From Bacillota bacterium (GTDB lineage: Bacteria > Bacillota > Dethiobacteria > Dethiobacterales > Dethiobacteraceae): a stretch of DNA of 64,000 bases. The DNA is taken from contig QLUR01000009.1 of assembly GCA_018725565.1 (NCBI GenBank), forward strand, positions 1 to 64,000, written 5' to 3'. Position 1 is the first letter of the stretch; every line of letters starts with the position of its first letter. The position numbers were made by a program, and so were the translations under genes. The notes under the pieces are model-generated. The model did no database searches, was not told the origin of the DNA, and was given only the letters and a program-made list of their open reading frames with translations. Of this stretch, positions 35,152 through 43,235 are shown one piece after another.

Positions 35152-35716
35152 TTAATTCACCTTCTCCCGCCAATAGGTGTTTTTTTAATTTATCCAGAGC
35201 TTGGTAAAGACGTGACTTTACAGTGGCCTCCCCGCTCCCTATTATGTCGGCGATCTCTTTTAGCTTTAGATCGTGGTAAAACCGAAGAAGCACAACTTCT
35301 TTTTGAAACTCAGGCAGACTGTCCAGGGCATCTTTTATATGCTCTCTTTCCGTGCTCTTACTAAAAATATCCCAAATATTGCTCTGACCGTCGGAGAAAT
35401 TTGCCTCCAGTTCCACTTCACGGGCTGTTCTGGCGGAAGCGCAACGAAAACTATCACGGCAGCAGTTTACGGCAATCCTAAAGAGCCAGCTCTTAAATTT
35501 TTCACGCTCGCGGTATGTGGAAAGCCCTTTCATCATTTTTATAAAAATGTCTTGCGTTACGTCTAGGGCCGCATGGTAGTCCCCTGTCTGTCTATACACA
35601 TAGGCAAAAACACTTTCATAATGCCGGCGCACTAAAATTTCCATAGCTGCCTGACTGCCATTTAGTATTTCTATAATAAGCTCACTATCAGTCTGCAATT
35701 TTTTGCTCACCACCAT
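35120..35716 (-). CDS. ECF-family RNA polymerase sigma factor
   Basis: The 198-residue factor has region 2 (MEILVRRHYESVFAYVYRQTGDYHAALDVTQDIFIKMMK, then FKSWLFRIAVNCCRDSFR) and region 4 (LDSLPEFQKEVVLLRFYHDLKLKEIADIIGSGEATVKSRLYQALDKLKK). The frame is open to 35953, but the extra N-terminus has no family resemblance, so ATG 35716 is chosen; GTG 35713 and 35710 are also possible. It heads a four-gene unit with a membrane protein and an ABC transporter, which it probably controls. Confidence 0.85.
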   Translation of the reverse strand: MVVSKKLQTDSELIIEILNGSQAAMEILVRRHYESVFAYVYRQTGDYHAALDVTQDIFIKMMKGLSTYREREKFKSWLFRIAVNCCRDSFRCASARTAREVELEANFSDGQSNIWDIFSKSTEREHIKDALDSLPEFQKEVVLLRFYHDLKLKEIADIIGSGEATVKSRLYQALDKLKKHLLAGEGELSENKKPRLKP

Positions 35717-35953
35717 TTCATATATTATAACGAACAAAAAAGGGAAAAGTTTTAGACAGGCCAGGATTTCGATTAGGATAATATTTCCCGCACATATCCA
35801 GTACCCGCGCTTATTTTTCCCCAGACCGAAAAAAAGTGTACCCAATTTTTGAACCGCAATTTTGGCAAAACAGCTTGACGAAAAATGAGTAATCACGTGT
35901 AAAGTTGCTTTTGCCAGTCTTGGAATAACCGCGCATACTTGAACTTCGGGCAA

Positions 35954-36493
35954 ATTCCGCCTTCAGTGTGGACGGAAACGGCATTCTCCTCAGAATGAAC
36001 AATGCGCTCCAGAACATTGTCGGCATCAATGCACGAAATATTTTTTGGCGCAGAGCGTTTGTGCCGCAAGGAAGCACCAGGACATATTGCAGTGATACCT
36101 GCACAGGGTGGTCAACAGGGAAAGCAAAAAATGACGGCCTATAAGCCGCCCACGGTACAAAAATACAAAAAAGCCCTACAGCCATTTGGAAATAATTGTG
36201 GTAGCTGCACGCAGACTGCTGAATATTTCCACGTCTCCTCACCAAGCGTATAGTAAAAAAGCGCCTTCCCCTGCGGCACGACCCCCTTGATCCCGGCAGC
36301 GCCGGTCGAAATCAGCCGCTCTGCCGCAGCGCCCTCGTATGAAATACCGATGGCGCCAACGCTGCCACTGCACCAGGGCTGGGAGACTGCCCAGGCTACG
36401 ACTTCGCCGTAATCGGATATCTCCTCATAGAGCAGCCTGGCTTTCCGCATAATTGTCAGACAGGCTTGCCTCCCTTCCGGCAAAATACCCCCA
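35954..36493. other. Decayed region between the sigma factor and methyltransferase genes
   Basis: No intact gene. It contains the CocE/S15 esterase fragment. A minus-strand frame (about 36000-35890) reads IVHSEENAVSVHTEGGICPK and on; it looks protein-like but I do not recognise it. This is probably the debris of one or two genes. Confidence 0.45.
36250..36440 (-). pseudogene. Fragment of a CocE/NonD (peptidase S15-type) hydrolase
   Basis: The minus-strand segment EISDYGEVVAWAVSQPWCSG followed by SVGAIGISYEGAAAERLI and a GVVPQ tail matches the nucleophile elbow of CocE/NonD and X-Pro dipeptidyl-peptidases (D-V-E-W-x-AxQPW-NGxVGxxGxSYxG). The serine of GISYEG is kept, but the rest of the alpha/beta hydrolase and the C-terminal jelly-roll are missing. 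The frame continues from 36522 to 36139 with unrelated sequence. Confidence 0.65.
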
Positions 36494-37255
36494 TTACTTT
36501 TCCGCAATAATAAGCATTTCATAATCTGCTGTCGTGAGCTGATCTTCCCTTGAGTATGCCCCCAGTTTTGCTCCGAATATTTCGATCTTTTTAAACCCTA
36601 AGGATTTGAGCAGCCAGGTTATCTCGCTTGGCATATAGTATCTTTCGTCGCACTTAAGCTCGCATACCTTTCCGTCGTCATCAGTAAACGTAGTGACGTT
36701 ATAATCCCTCATGGTCATCAAATCAAAACTGTCGCTCTTGTAATGTGCGCCTTCTTCATTAGCGCCCGTTTCATGAAAATCATTAATGGAATGATATAGA
36801 GGAAACAAACCATTAAGGGTTGTAAAAATGAATTTAGCGGAGCTTTTCAATGATTTTGCGGCATTTTTCAATATCTCAAAATTCATCTCGTCTGTTTCCA
36901 TTAATGGGAATCCGCCTTCGCAAAGCATAATGGCTGCATCAAACTGATTTTCAAAGGGCAGATTTCTGGCATCATGTCTGAAAAAATCAATCCTGAGGTC
37001 GAGCTTCTGCGCTTTCTCTCTTGCTTTATTCAGCTGAGACTCAGATAAATCAATTCCGGTAACTAAATATCCTCTTTTTGTAAGCTCGATAGCATGCCTG
37101 CCGGTTCCGCAACCGATGTCGATGATCTTTAAAGAACTGTCATAATTAAGCTCTTTCTCGATAAAGTCACATTCACCGGCTGTCCCCTGAGTAAAAGACT
37201 CTTTGTCATACTGATCCCCGTAATTATCAAACAATATTTCGTACCACTGCTTCAT
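36494..37255 (-). CDS. Class I SAM-dependent methyltransferase
   Basis: The 253-residue protein has motif I IIDIGCGTGRHAIEL (about residues 44-58), motif II TGIDLSESQL, and a post-motif FDAAIMLCEGGFPLME. This is a Rossmann-fold methyltransferase of the Methyltransf_11/25 type, probably acting on a small molecule. The substrate is not evident. The insert with SINDFHETGANEEGAHY is acidic and may form a lid. AT-rich codon use sets it apart from the housekeeping genes on either side of the island. Confidence 0.88.
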   Translation of the reverse strand: MKQWYEILFDNYGDQYDKESFTQGTAGECDFIEKELNYDSSLKIIDIGCGTGRHAIELTKRGYLVTGIDLSESQLNKAREKAQKLDLRIDFFRHDARNLPFENQFDAAIMLCEGGFPLMETDEMNFEILKNAAKSLKSSAKFIFTTLNGLFPLYHSINDFHETGANEEGAHYKSDSFDLMTMRDYNVTTFTDDDGKVCELKCDERYYMPSEITWLLKSLGFKKIEIFGAKLGAYSREDQLTTADYEMLIIAEK

Positions 37256-37284
37256 TATCTGTTCCCTCCAGTCATTTAAATGCG

Positions 37285-37719
37285 TTATTCATCTTCCTCG
37301 TCTTTCCTGCTAGTTGCTTTCTTGATTACCGCTGCGATTAATATGCCAAGCAGCCCGGCAGCGGAAACGATAAAAAGTATTATCCCTGAATTGTCATTGG
37401 TTTTTTCTGGGATATGCCCCATTGAAAGTGCAATCGCAAGCGCGATGGAAACGATAATGGCGATAATTAAAGTTATTACAGATCTGTTCTGGGTTTTCGG
37501 AGGATGGTAGGCGTGCAGCGCAATCAGCCTGACCAAGTATATACTTATACAGGCGGATATAATAACCATAACATTGGCAGGATAATTAAGCCAGCGCACC
37601 CCAGCTCCATAAAGACCGGAATCAATGAGGAGCGCATAGAACATAAACATAAACATTTGATTGCCTATTGTATCGCGCCGTCCCTTTTGCATTTCGTCCA
37701 AACCGTCTTTATTTCTCAT
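37285..37719 (-). CDS. Four-helix membrane protein paired with an Xre regulator
   Basis: The 144-residue protein has four hydrophobic segments (MFMFMFYALLIDSGLYG, VMVIISACISIYLVRLIAL, VITLIIAIIVSIALAIALSM, IILFIVSAAGLLGILIAAVI) and a charged C-terminus KKATSRKDEEDE. It resembles membrane proteins that are commonly encoded after a short YgzD-type Xre regulator, and it overlaps that gene by 11 bp. ATG 37719 has GGGAGGGTG well placed; the frame also opens at 37728. Function unknown. Confidence 0.75.
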   Translation of the reverse strand: MRNKDGLDEMQKGRRDTIGNQMFMFMFYALLIDSGLYGAGVRWLNYPANVMVIISACISIYLVRLIALHAYHPPKTQNRSVITLIIAIIVSIALAIALSMGHIPEKTNDNSGIILFIVSAAGLLGILIAAVIKKATSRKDEEDE

Positions 37720-37921
37720 GATCTTCACCCTCCCAGAAGAGTTGGTCTAGCGTTTTCCCAAGCACTTTACAGATCGCGATGCACAGTTTTATTGAGGGGT
37801 TGTAGTCGCCCTTTTCAATCGCATTCATTGTTTGCCGAGCTACCCCGACGGCTTCCGCAAGGTCTTTTTGGGACATGTCCTTTGCGGCTCGCGCTGATTT
37901 TACCCGCAGGTTCTTACCCAT
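37709..37921 (-). CDS. Short Xre/Cro-type HTH transcriptional regulator
   Basis: The 70-residue protein is almost entirely one HTH_3 domain (LRVKSARAAKDMSQKDLAEAVGVARQTMNAIEKGDYNPSI...), like Bacillus YgzD. It should repress its own promoter and so control the membrane protein gene that overlaps its end. ATG 37921 follows ATGGAGGTGG; the frame opens at 37936 but the SD fits 37921. Confidence 0.85.
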   Translation of the reverse strand: MGKNLRVKSARAAKDMSQKDLAEAVGVARQTMNAIEKGDYNPSIKLCIAICKVLGKTLDQLFWEGEDHEK

Positions 37922-37942
37922 CGCTGCCACCTCCATGAAACC

Positions 37943-37971
37943 ATGGTAACATATATAAGAATATTAGTCAA
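37943..37971 (-). promoter_or_regulatory. Promoter of the Xre regulator gene
   Basis: Minus strand: TTGACT (37971-37966), 17-bp spacer, TACCAT (37948-37943). The AT-rich spacer (ATATTCTTATATAT) is a plausible autoregulatory operator. It lies about 22 bp before the start codon. Confidence 0.55.
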
Positions 37972-38094
37972 ACATAAATGACATAATTATTTGTGTATAC
38001 GACTATAGCTTTGGGTTTTGGCGGGATACAAAAGATATTTTTAAGTTATGCGTCTTTGCCGGTGGTGTCCGTTCACAAAATTTCCATTTTGACG

Positions 38095-38123
38095 TTGTGA
38101 CTGTTCGTTTCTGCGGTTATAAT
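38095..38123 (+). promoter_or_regulatory. SigA-type promoter for mutM
   Basis: TTGTGA (38095-38100), 17-bp spacer, perfect TATAAT (38118-38123), followed by a leader of about 110 nt. It lets mutM be expressed independently of polA, from which the island has separated it. Confidence 0.65.
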
Positions 38124-38239
38124 ATAGGCTGTACACAAAATTTTTGGAAGGTGAAAAGGCTTAATTTGATGTCGGGGACGGTTGACCAACTTTAGTGAAT
38201 TCACCACCATATATAACCTAGCTCTGGGAGTGAAGACAG

Positions 38240-39061
38240 TTGCCGGAATTGCCGGAAGTGGAAACAATCCGCCGTGGGCTTGAAGAGGTGTTGCCAGGAC
38301 TGGTGTTCGCTGTTGTGGAAATAATCAGCCCGGGGCCGCTGAAAGACCTGCCGACCGATCAGTTTGCCGGATCAATTGTGGGGGAAAAAGTTCTCGGCAT
38401 TGAGCGGCGAGGGAAGTACCTGCTGCTAAATCTGGTAGACGGCTGCAGCATCTTAATCCACCTGCGGATGACCGGGCGCCTGGTCTTCAGCAGGCATCAA
38501 CAGCAAGCAGACAGGCACACCTGTCTGCTGTTTCACTTTACCGATGGTTCCTGCCTTTCTTTCTCCGATATTCGGAAGTTTGGCACCGTAACTTTACTGA
38601 CTGCGGGTGCCAAAAGTAACACAGCACTGTCTATGCTTGGTCCAGAACCATTGTCGGGCGACTTCAATTTTCCGTACCTGGACAGGGAGCTGGAAAAACG
38701 CGTCGTCAGCGTCAAGGCGCTGCTGCTGAACCAGCGGGTAATAGCCGGTCTGGGCAATATCTATGTCGATGAAATCCTGCACCGGGCCGCTATCCGGCCG
38801 GAACGCAGGGCTAGGTCGCTTGACCGCAAAGAGCGGCTGGCGCTGTTCAGGATCATCCGGGAAGTTCTTGAAGAAGCTGTCAATTGCCGGGGCACAACGA
38901 TGAGCGACTACCGCGATGCGACCGGTTCAGCGGGGACGTTTCAGGGAAAACTTCTGGTTTATGGGCGGATGGACCGGCCGTGTTTCCGATGCGGCACAGC
39001 CATTTGCCGCTCACGTGTAGCCGGCAGAGGTACCCACTTCTGCCCGGAGTGTCAGAAATAA
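38240..39061 (+). CDS. mutM: Formamidopyrimidine-DNA glycosylase (Fpg/MutM)
   Basis: MutM (273 aa) removes 8-oxoguanine and FapyG and cleaves the abasic site. Catalytic P2 and E3 follow the initiator (PELPEVETIRRGL). The H2TH region has NQRVIAGLGNIYVDEILHRAAIRP, and the C-terminal zinc finger is CFRCGTAICRSRVAGRGTHFCPECQ. The start is TTG 38240, which is required to place Pro at position 2, with GGGAGTGAAG upstream. In many Firmicutes mutM directly follows polA; here 8.2 kb intervene. Confidence 0.96.
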   Translation: MPELPEVETIRRGLEEVLPGLVFAVVEIISPGPLKDLPTDQFAGSIVGEKVLGIERRGKYLLLNLVDGCSILIHLRMTGRLVFSRHQQQADRHTCLLFHFTDGSCLSFSDIRKFGTVTLLTAGAKSNTALSMLGPEPLSGDFNFPYLDRELEKRVVSVKALLLNQRVIAGLGNIYVDEILHRAAIRPERRARSLDRKERLALFRIIREVLEEAVNCRGTTMSDYRDATGSAGTFQGKLLVYGRMDRPCFRCGTAICRSRVAGRGTHFCPECQK

Positions 39062-39087
39062 TGGCAGTAGTATTACGGCTTGTGCCG

Positions 39088-39897
39088 TTACGATGAAATT
39101 GAAGCAAAAGTGTCTATACAGTCGTCTATTATATCAATCAGGTGGATGCAGCCCTGTCCTCCTCCCAGGAAATGGGCGAGGTCCTTCTTCCGGAGGTGCC
39201 GAAGATCAGTACCTGCCAGGTTTGCCAGAAACGAGGCGGCTTCAGCGCAAACCGGGTCAGGTACGCGCAGGAAGTCGGCCTCGGCCAAGCCGATAACGGC
39301 ATTATTTGTCTCGAGGCGGACATTTAATTCATGAAAGGTGTCGACCAGGCTGCCGATGGTCAGATAGTGATTTGGCCCGAGACCGTAAAGCAGGTAGGTT
39401 TTCGACCGCAAGAAAAGCTGGTTGCGCCGTTCCCTGCTGCCGGCGTATTCGTCCCAGTGGTGCAGGATACGCTCCAGATTGCTGTAATATCGGCAAGAAC
39501 CGGCGTACATGTTTTCCCAGTAATTGCTATATTCCGCTGAGGAATTAAACCCGCGTTCTTTCAGCAGATAGGTTTCGGCCTGGACCACGCCGCGCACTGC
39601 TTCGGCAACAAGTGATGCTACCGGCCTGTCCAGGCTTTTTAAAGCAGATTTCAGACCGGATCCGCCGTCCAGGTATGCTTTGACTCCCCTCAACTGTTGA
39701 AGGGGGATGACCGCTTCGTCTGCGGGCGTTACGAAAGTTTCCAGCCTGGCCTCTCTGACCAGAAAACTATCCGGCTCAACCGACAAGATGACTGTTTGTT
39801 CAACACCTTTCTCCATGCCGGCGGTCTCGGCGACAATCATCCCGCCCTCGCTCCGGCTGACTCGCGTCTGGATAATACGCTGCAACAGGCATTGCAT
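39088..39897 (-). CDS. DUF2889-like protein
   Basis: The 269-residue protein begins MQCLLQRIIQTRVSRSEGGM and ends with GGGQGCIHLIDIIDDCIDTF. This C-terminal GC-HL helix resembles the signature of DUF2889 proteins, which lack a known function. The middle is helical with a Tyr-rich segment (AEYSNYWENMYAGSCRYYS). No signal peptide. ATG 39897 follows GGGAGGAG; the frame opens at 39933. It is convergent with mutM. Confidence 0.6.
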   Translation of the reverse strand: MQCLLQRIIQTRVSRSEGGMIVAETAGMEKGVEQTVILSVEPDSFLVREARLETFVTPADEAVIPLQQLRGVKAYLDGGSGLKSALKSLDRPVASLVAEAVRGVVQAETYLLKERGFNSSAEYSNYWENMYAGSCRYYSNLERILHHWDEYAGSRERRNQLFLRSKTYLLYGLGPNHYLTIGSLVDTFHELNVRLETNNAVIGLAEADFLRVPDPVCAEAASFLANLAGTDLRHLRKKDLAHFLGGGQGCIHLIDIIDDCIDTFASISS

Positions 39898-39968
39898 GCT
39901 TTCTCCTCCCTGACAGGGCAATTTTGCTCTCATTATAATATCTTAAGATGTTTTAAAGCAATGATTAG

Positions 39969-41435
39969 CTATGAGCTGCTCCAGCGCTTACAGGCTTCTC
40001 GTGCCAGGTACTGTACCTGACGGCGGCATTCCTCCCCCTCGAGGACTGTGATATTCTCCGGATGCCGGCGCTGGTTGTATAGAGTTTGATTCACCCAGGA
40101 GAAACGGAATGGTCCGGCCAGCCTCAGCATTAGGTCGAAATCTACCGCTAGCAGGCGCTGGTCATAAATCTTTGTTCGCCATCCCCCTACCGCATCAAGG
40201 GCTGCTTTGCGGTACAGGCGGGGACAGTGAGTCTGCTGTTTTTCCAGGAATTCGTACTTGTCCCGATAATTTATTCCCGGAACAACAGGACCCGGCTGGA
40301 GACCGCGTTCGCTTTCATACCACAATTGCCGGTTGGCATATACCATGGCAACGTCCCCCGGCTGGCGGTCCATTTCCCGGACAAGGGTTTCCAAGGCGCG
40401 AGGTTCCAGCCAGTCGTCTCCGTCCAGCTCCAGAATATATTCCCCCAGGGCAAAGCGCAGGCCGTAGTTCAGGGCTGCCGCATTGCCCCTGTTTTTTGAC
40501 AGGCAAAGGAGAATAATGCGTTCATCAAAAAACTTGTTCATTTCCTGCCAGGTCCTGTCACTGGAGCCATCGTCGACAACTATAAGATGAAAAGAACGGA
40601 AGGACTGCGCAAGGACGCTGTTAATAGCCTGGGCAATAAATTTTTCCTGATTAAGAGCGGAGATCAGGACGCTTGCTTTCGGCAGATCCTGCGTCCTGTG
40701 CCGCGTCTCAAAACTGGCCAGCGCACTCTTCCTGATTATTTCCTCCCTGGAAGAGTTGGTGGTATAAGCGTATTTGCCTCCCAGACGGTACTCCATCAGC
40801 GGAGCCGGGACAAACTTTATATCGCCCAACTGCAGCAACCTCATCCAAAATTCATGGTCTTCGGCTTTCTCATAGCGGGGATCGTACCCGCCGGTTCTGA
40901 GATAGGCTTCTTTTCTGAACAGGAAGGAGGCGCCGACAAAACAGTGCTGCAGGATATGTTCCCTCGGCCGCCGCATGAAGGTTACCATAGCTTTTTCGGG
41001 TCCCTGCACGCGCTCTCCCCTCTCATTTATAACGTAAAACAGGGAGTAGGCGAGCACAGTGCCGGCGGGTGAGGCCTCCAAAGCAGCCAGCAGCTCAGAC
41101 AAAAACTCGGGCTGGTAGCGGTTGTCACTGGAAACCCAGGTGAGATAATCGCAATCAGTCAGTTTGGCAAAACCGGTATTAAGAGAAAAGGCGATTCCCC
41201 TGTTTTTCTCCTGCTCGCAAATTGTGTATGGGATTGTCAAGCGCCGGCAGGCTATTTTGACGGCTTCCCTGGTACCAGCGTTTGCCCCGTCAATTACAAT
41301 TACAGCCCGGAAATCACGGAAGCGCTGTGCCTCGACGGACTCCAGGCATTCGTTGATATATCCGGCATGTTGATTATATACAGGAAGCACCAGCCCGATT
41401 TTCGGAATTGCTCGTCTCGCCAATATCTTATTCAT
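39969..41435 (-). CDS. Tandem family-2 glycosyltransferase
   Basis: The 488-residue protein carries two GT-A domains. The first has GLVLPVYNQHAGYINECLES, FRAVIVIDGANAGT and a DxD-like YLTWVSSDN. The second has SVLISALNQEKFIAQAINSV, LIVVDDGSSDRTW and LELDGDDWLEP. No membrane helix is seen. Such double GT2 enzymes build repeat-unit glycans on cell surface, spore or flagellin. ATG 41435 follows AGGAGGGTG; the frame opens at 41453. It is divergent from another glycosyltransferase gene 130 bp away. Confidence 0.88.
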   Translation of the reverse strand: MNKILARRAIPKIGLVLPVYNQHAGYINECLESVEAQRFRDFRAVIVIDGANAGTREAVKIACRRLTIPYTICEQEKNRGIAFSLNTGFAKLTDCDYLTWVSSDNRYQPEFLSELLAALEASPAGTVLAYSLFYVINERGERVQGPEKAMVTFMRRPREHILQHCFVGASFLFRKEAYLRTGGYDPRYEKAEDHEFWMRLLQLGDIKFVPAPLMEYRLGGKYAYTTNSSREEIIRKSALASFETRHRTQDLPKASVLISALNQEKFIAQAINSVLAQSFRSFHLIVVDDGSSDRTWQEMNKFFDERIILLCLSKNRGNAAALNYGLRFALGEYILELDGDDWLEPRALETLVREMDRQPGDVAMVYANRQLWYESERGLQPGPVVPGINYRDKYEFLEKQQTHCPRLYRKAALDAVGGWRTKIYDQRLLAVDFDLMLRLAGPFRFSWVNQTLYNQRRHPENITVLEGEECRRQVQYLAREACKRWSSS

Positions 41436-41565
41436 GTTCACCCTCCTGTTCATATTATGACAGTCGAGATTATTCTTTCAGCATAAGGGACAGATTTTAC
41501 ATATAATTTTTTAGGAGAAGCTGCAGTCTGATGGCAGCGGCCGGAAACTTTTGGGGGTGAATTCG

Positions 41566-42549
41566 ATGCTATATTTTGTCGGTTACCACGATGCGGAGGA
41601 CAGCTGGACCGGCTGTTTTACCCGCGCGGTTCGCTCGGAGCTGTTGCGTCTTCGGGTCGCGTTTACTGAGTTGCCGCCTTTTGACTGGTGGGGCCCCGCT
41701 GCACCGGTCAGCCATTATTTGCGGATCAAGAGCTCCGCGGAAGACGTCTGGCTGATAGGCTGGGCGCAAAGTGAACTGATTGAGCTGGTCGCAGCAAAAG
41801 ATGGCCGTAAATTCGGCCTGGTTGTCGGTCTTACCGCAGGACATCTTGACCCGCTTGCCTTTACTCAGGCAGTTGTTAACGAACGTCAGCGCCTGGCACT
41901 GTATGACGGGATTTTTGCCAACTCCCAATGGTGTAAAGCCTGTATCAGCCGCGCCTATCCGGAAATAGCCGGCAGGGTGGCCGTGACAGGCTTTCCCTTT
42001 GACTATCAGGAGTTGCATCCTTATCTCAAACAAAAAAAAGAGCAGGACCTGGTAGTGTTCAACCAGCGCTTTGCCCTGGAAAAATTGCATATTCTGGAGT
42101 TGGAGGCGGCGCGCCTGTTATCCGGGCAAGGGTTTCGTGTCCAGCACCTCTCGGGTGTTACAGAAGAAAGGCTTATCCGAAGCAACCCGTCTCTGGGACC
42201 GCTGCTTGCAGCCGCCCGCCAAAGAGGCCTGCAATTTATCCATAATCCCGATAAACATACTTACCTGCAGAATCTGGCCAAAGCAGCCACAGTTGTTACT
42301 ACTTCGATTGCCGACATGCTGCCGGTTTCGCTCATTGAGGCTATTTACCTCGGGGCAACGCCTGTTGCGCCAAGAACTCTCTGCTTCCCGGAATTTGTGC
42401 ACCCGGACAATCTCTATACACCTTATGACCTGACGGAAATTACTGATATCGCCCTCAGGCAGCCAAAGCGTTTTCACCTCATAGAGCAATACGCCAAAGA
42501 AGCTGTCGTGGGGCGTATGCTTGCCGCAATGGGATACAGTGATTTCTAA
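41566..42549 (+). CDS. Glycosyltransferase-like protein (GT-B type, family unassigned)
   Basis: The 327-residue protein reads like the GT-B fold: an N-terminal Rossmann half with LIGWAQSELIELV, a linker with GRVAVTGFPFDY and DLVVFNQRFALEKLHILEL, then TTSIADMLPVSLIEAIYLGATPVAPR, close to the nucleotide-sugar motif of GT4-type enzymes, and CFPEFVHPDNLYTPYDL. It may work with the divergent GT2 enzyme. ATG 41566 follows GGGGGTGA; an in-frame TTG at 41551 is less likely. Confidence 0.7.
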   Translation: MLYFVGYHDAEDSWTGCFTRAVRSELLRLRVAFTELPPFDWWGPAAPVSHYLRIKSSAEDVWLIGWAQSELIELVAAKDGRKFGLVVGLTAGHLDPLAFTQAVVNERQRLALYDGIFANSQWCKACISRAYPEIAGRVAVTGFPFDYQELHPYLKQKKEQDLVVFNQRFALEKLHILELEAARLLSGQGFRVQHLSGVTEERLIRSNPSLGPLLAAARQRGLQFIHNPDKHTYLQNLAKAATVVTTSIADMLPVSLIEAIYLGATPVAPRTLCFPEFVHPDNLYTPYDLTEITDIALRQPKRFHLIEQYAKEAVVGRMLAAMGYSDF

Positions 42550-42861
42550 GCAGCTAGCAGGATATTGCTGATTCAGCAAGAAATATGATTTATGGAAGTG
42601 AATATTTTCTGGAGATCATCTGTTCCCGTCTAAATTTTAGAACTCAAGGAGAGTGTTTAAGGTCAACATAAAAAAGCTGACAAATTTCTTGTTGCTGTAA
42701 GCAGGAGTTCACGGGGGAGCGTCGAATTCGCAAACGGGGTATAAACCAATAAGCCGGCGGAGAGCTGCTCCCTCAACCAGTTACGGCGCCGGCCCGCTAT
42801 GTGTCAGACCTTGCTTGTGTGTCATGGAAAGTACAGTTTCTTAATTTAGGAGGAGCCATGC
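42550..42861. other. Intergenic leader of the hydrogenase region
   Basis: No gene seen. A perfect 7-bp inverted repeat GCCGGCG (42753-42759) / CGCCGGC (42787-42793) could fold in the mRNA. No clear -35/-10 pair or Rex-like palindrome was found, although a promoter for the DRTGG-ATPase-FeS genes is expected here. Confidence 0.4.
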
Positions 42862-43224
42862 TTGAAGCTTTTAAAGATACAACAGATTCTAGAGGCTGAG
42901 ATTCTGGTAGAAGCCGATAATATGGATAAAGAGATCAGGGTAGCCTTCAGCGCCGATCTTATCAGTGATGTTTTGGCTATGTGTTGTGAGCAAGCCTTGT
43001 TGATTACAGGGATGACTCATGTGCAGGTAATCAAAGCGGCCAGGATCTGCGATCTGTCGGCGGTAGTTTTTGTGCGGGGCAAACGTCCTGGCCCGGAAGT
43101 GATTGAGCTGGCAAAACACAACGGAATACCTGTTCTGTTAAGTCGTCTGACCATGTATGAAGCGTCTGGCCTGCTGTTTTCTGCCGGTTTGTCCGGAATC
43201 AACCAGATTTCTGACCCCCATTAG
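42862..43224 (+). CDS. DRTGG-domain protein 1
   Basis: The 120-residue protein is a stand-alone DRTGG domain (Rossmann-like, as in the middle of phosphotransacetylase-associated and CBS-DRTGG proteins). It includes a LITGMTHVQVIKAARICDLSAVVFV core and a KHNGIPVLLSRLTMYEASG tail. These domains are thought to be regulatory or ligand-binding. The start is TTG 42862, 6 bases after GGAGGAG; the nearby ATG 42858 is out of frame. First of four tightly spaced genes with the ATPase, FeS protein and second DRTGG protein. Confidence 0.75.
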   Translation: MKLLKIQQILEAEILVEADNMDKEIRVAFSADLISDVLAMCCEQALLITGMTHVQVIKAARICDLSAVVFVRGKRPGPEVIELAKHNGIPVLLSRLTMYEASGLLFSAGLSGINQISDPH

Positions 43225-43235
43225 GAGGGTATAGG

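Larger units (their letters stand above)
37937..38239. other. Divergent regulatory region between the Xre gene and mutM
   Basis: This 303-bp AT-rich gap holds the minus-strand promoter of the Xre gene, the plus-strand promoter of mutM, and a diverged copy of the island repeat near 38025-38062 (GATACAAAAGATATTTTTAA and GTTATG). It is the right boundary of the accessory island. Confidence 0.6.

Noticed and set aside
35717-35953. N-terminal extension of the ECF sigma factor on the minus strand
   Set aside because: Hydrophobic, AT-rich sequence unlike sigma region 2; the normal length is reached from ATG 35716.
42550-42861. Possible riboswitch or small RNA before the hydrogenase region
   Set aside because: Only one 7-bp inverted repeat with a 27-nt loop was seen, which is too little to call an RNA element.
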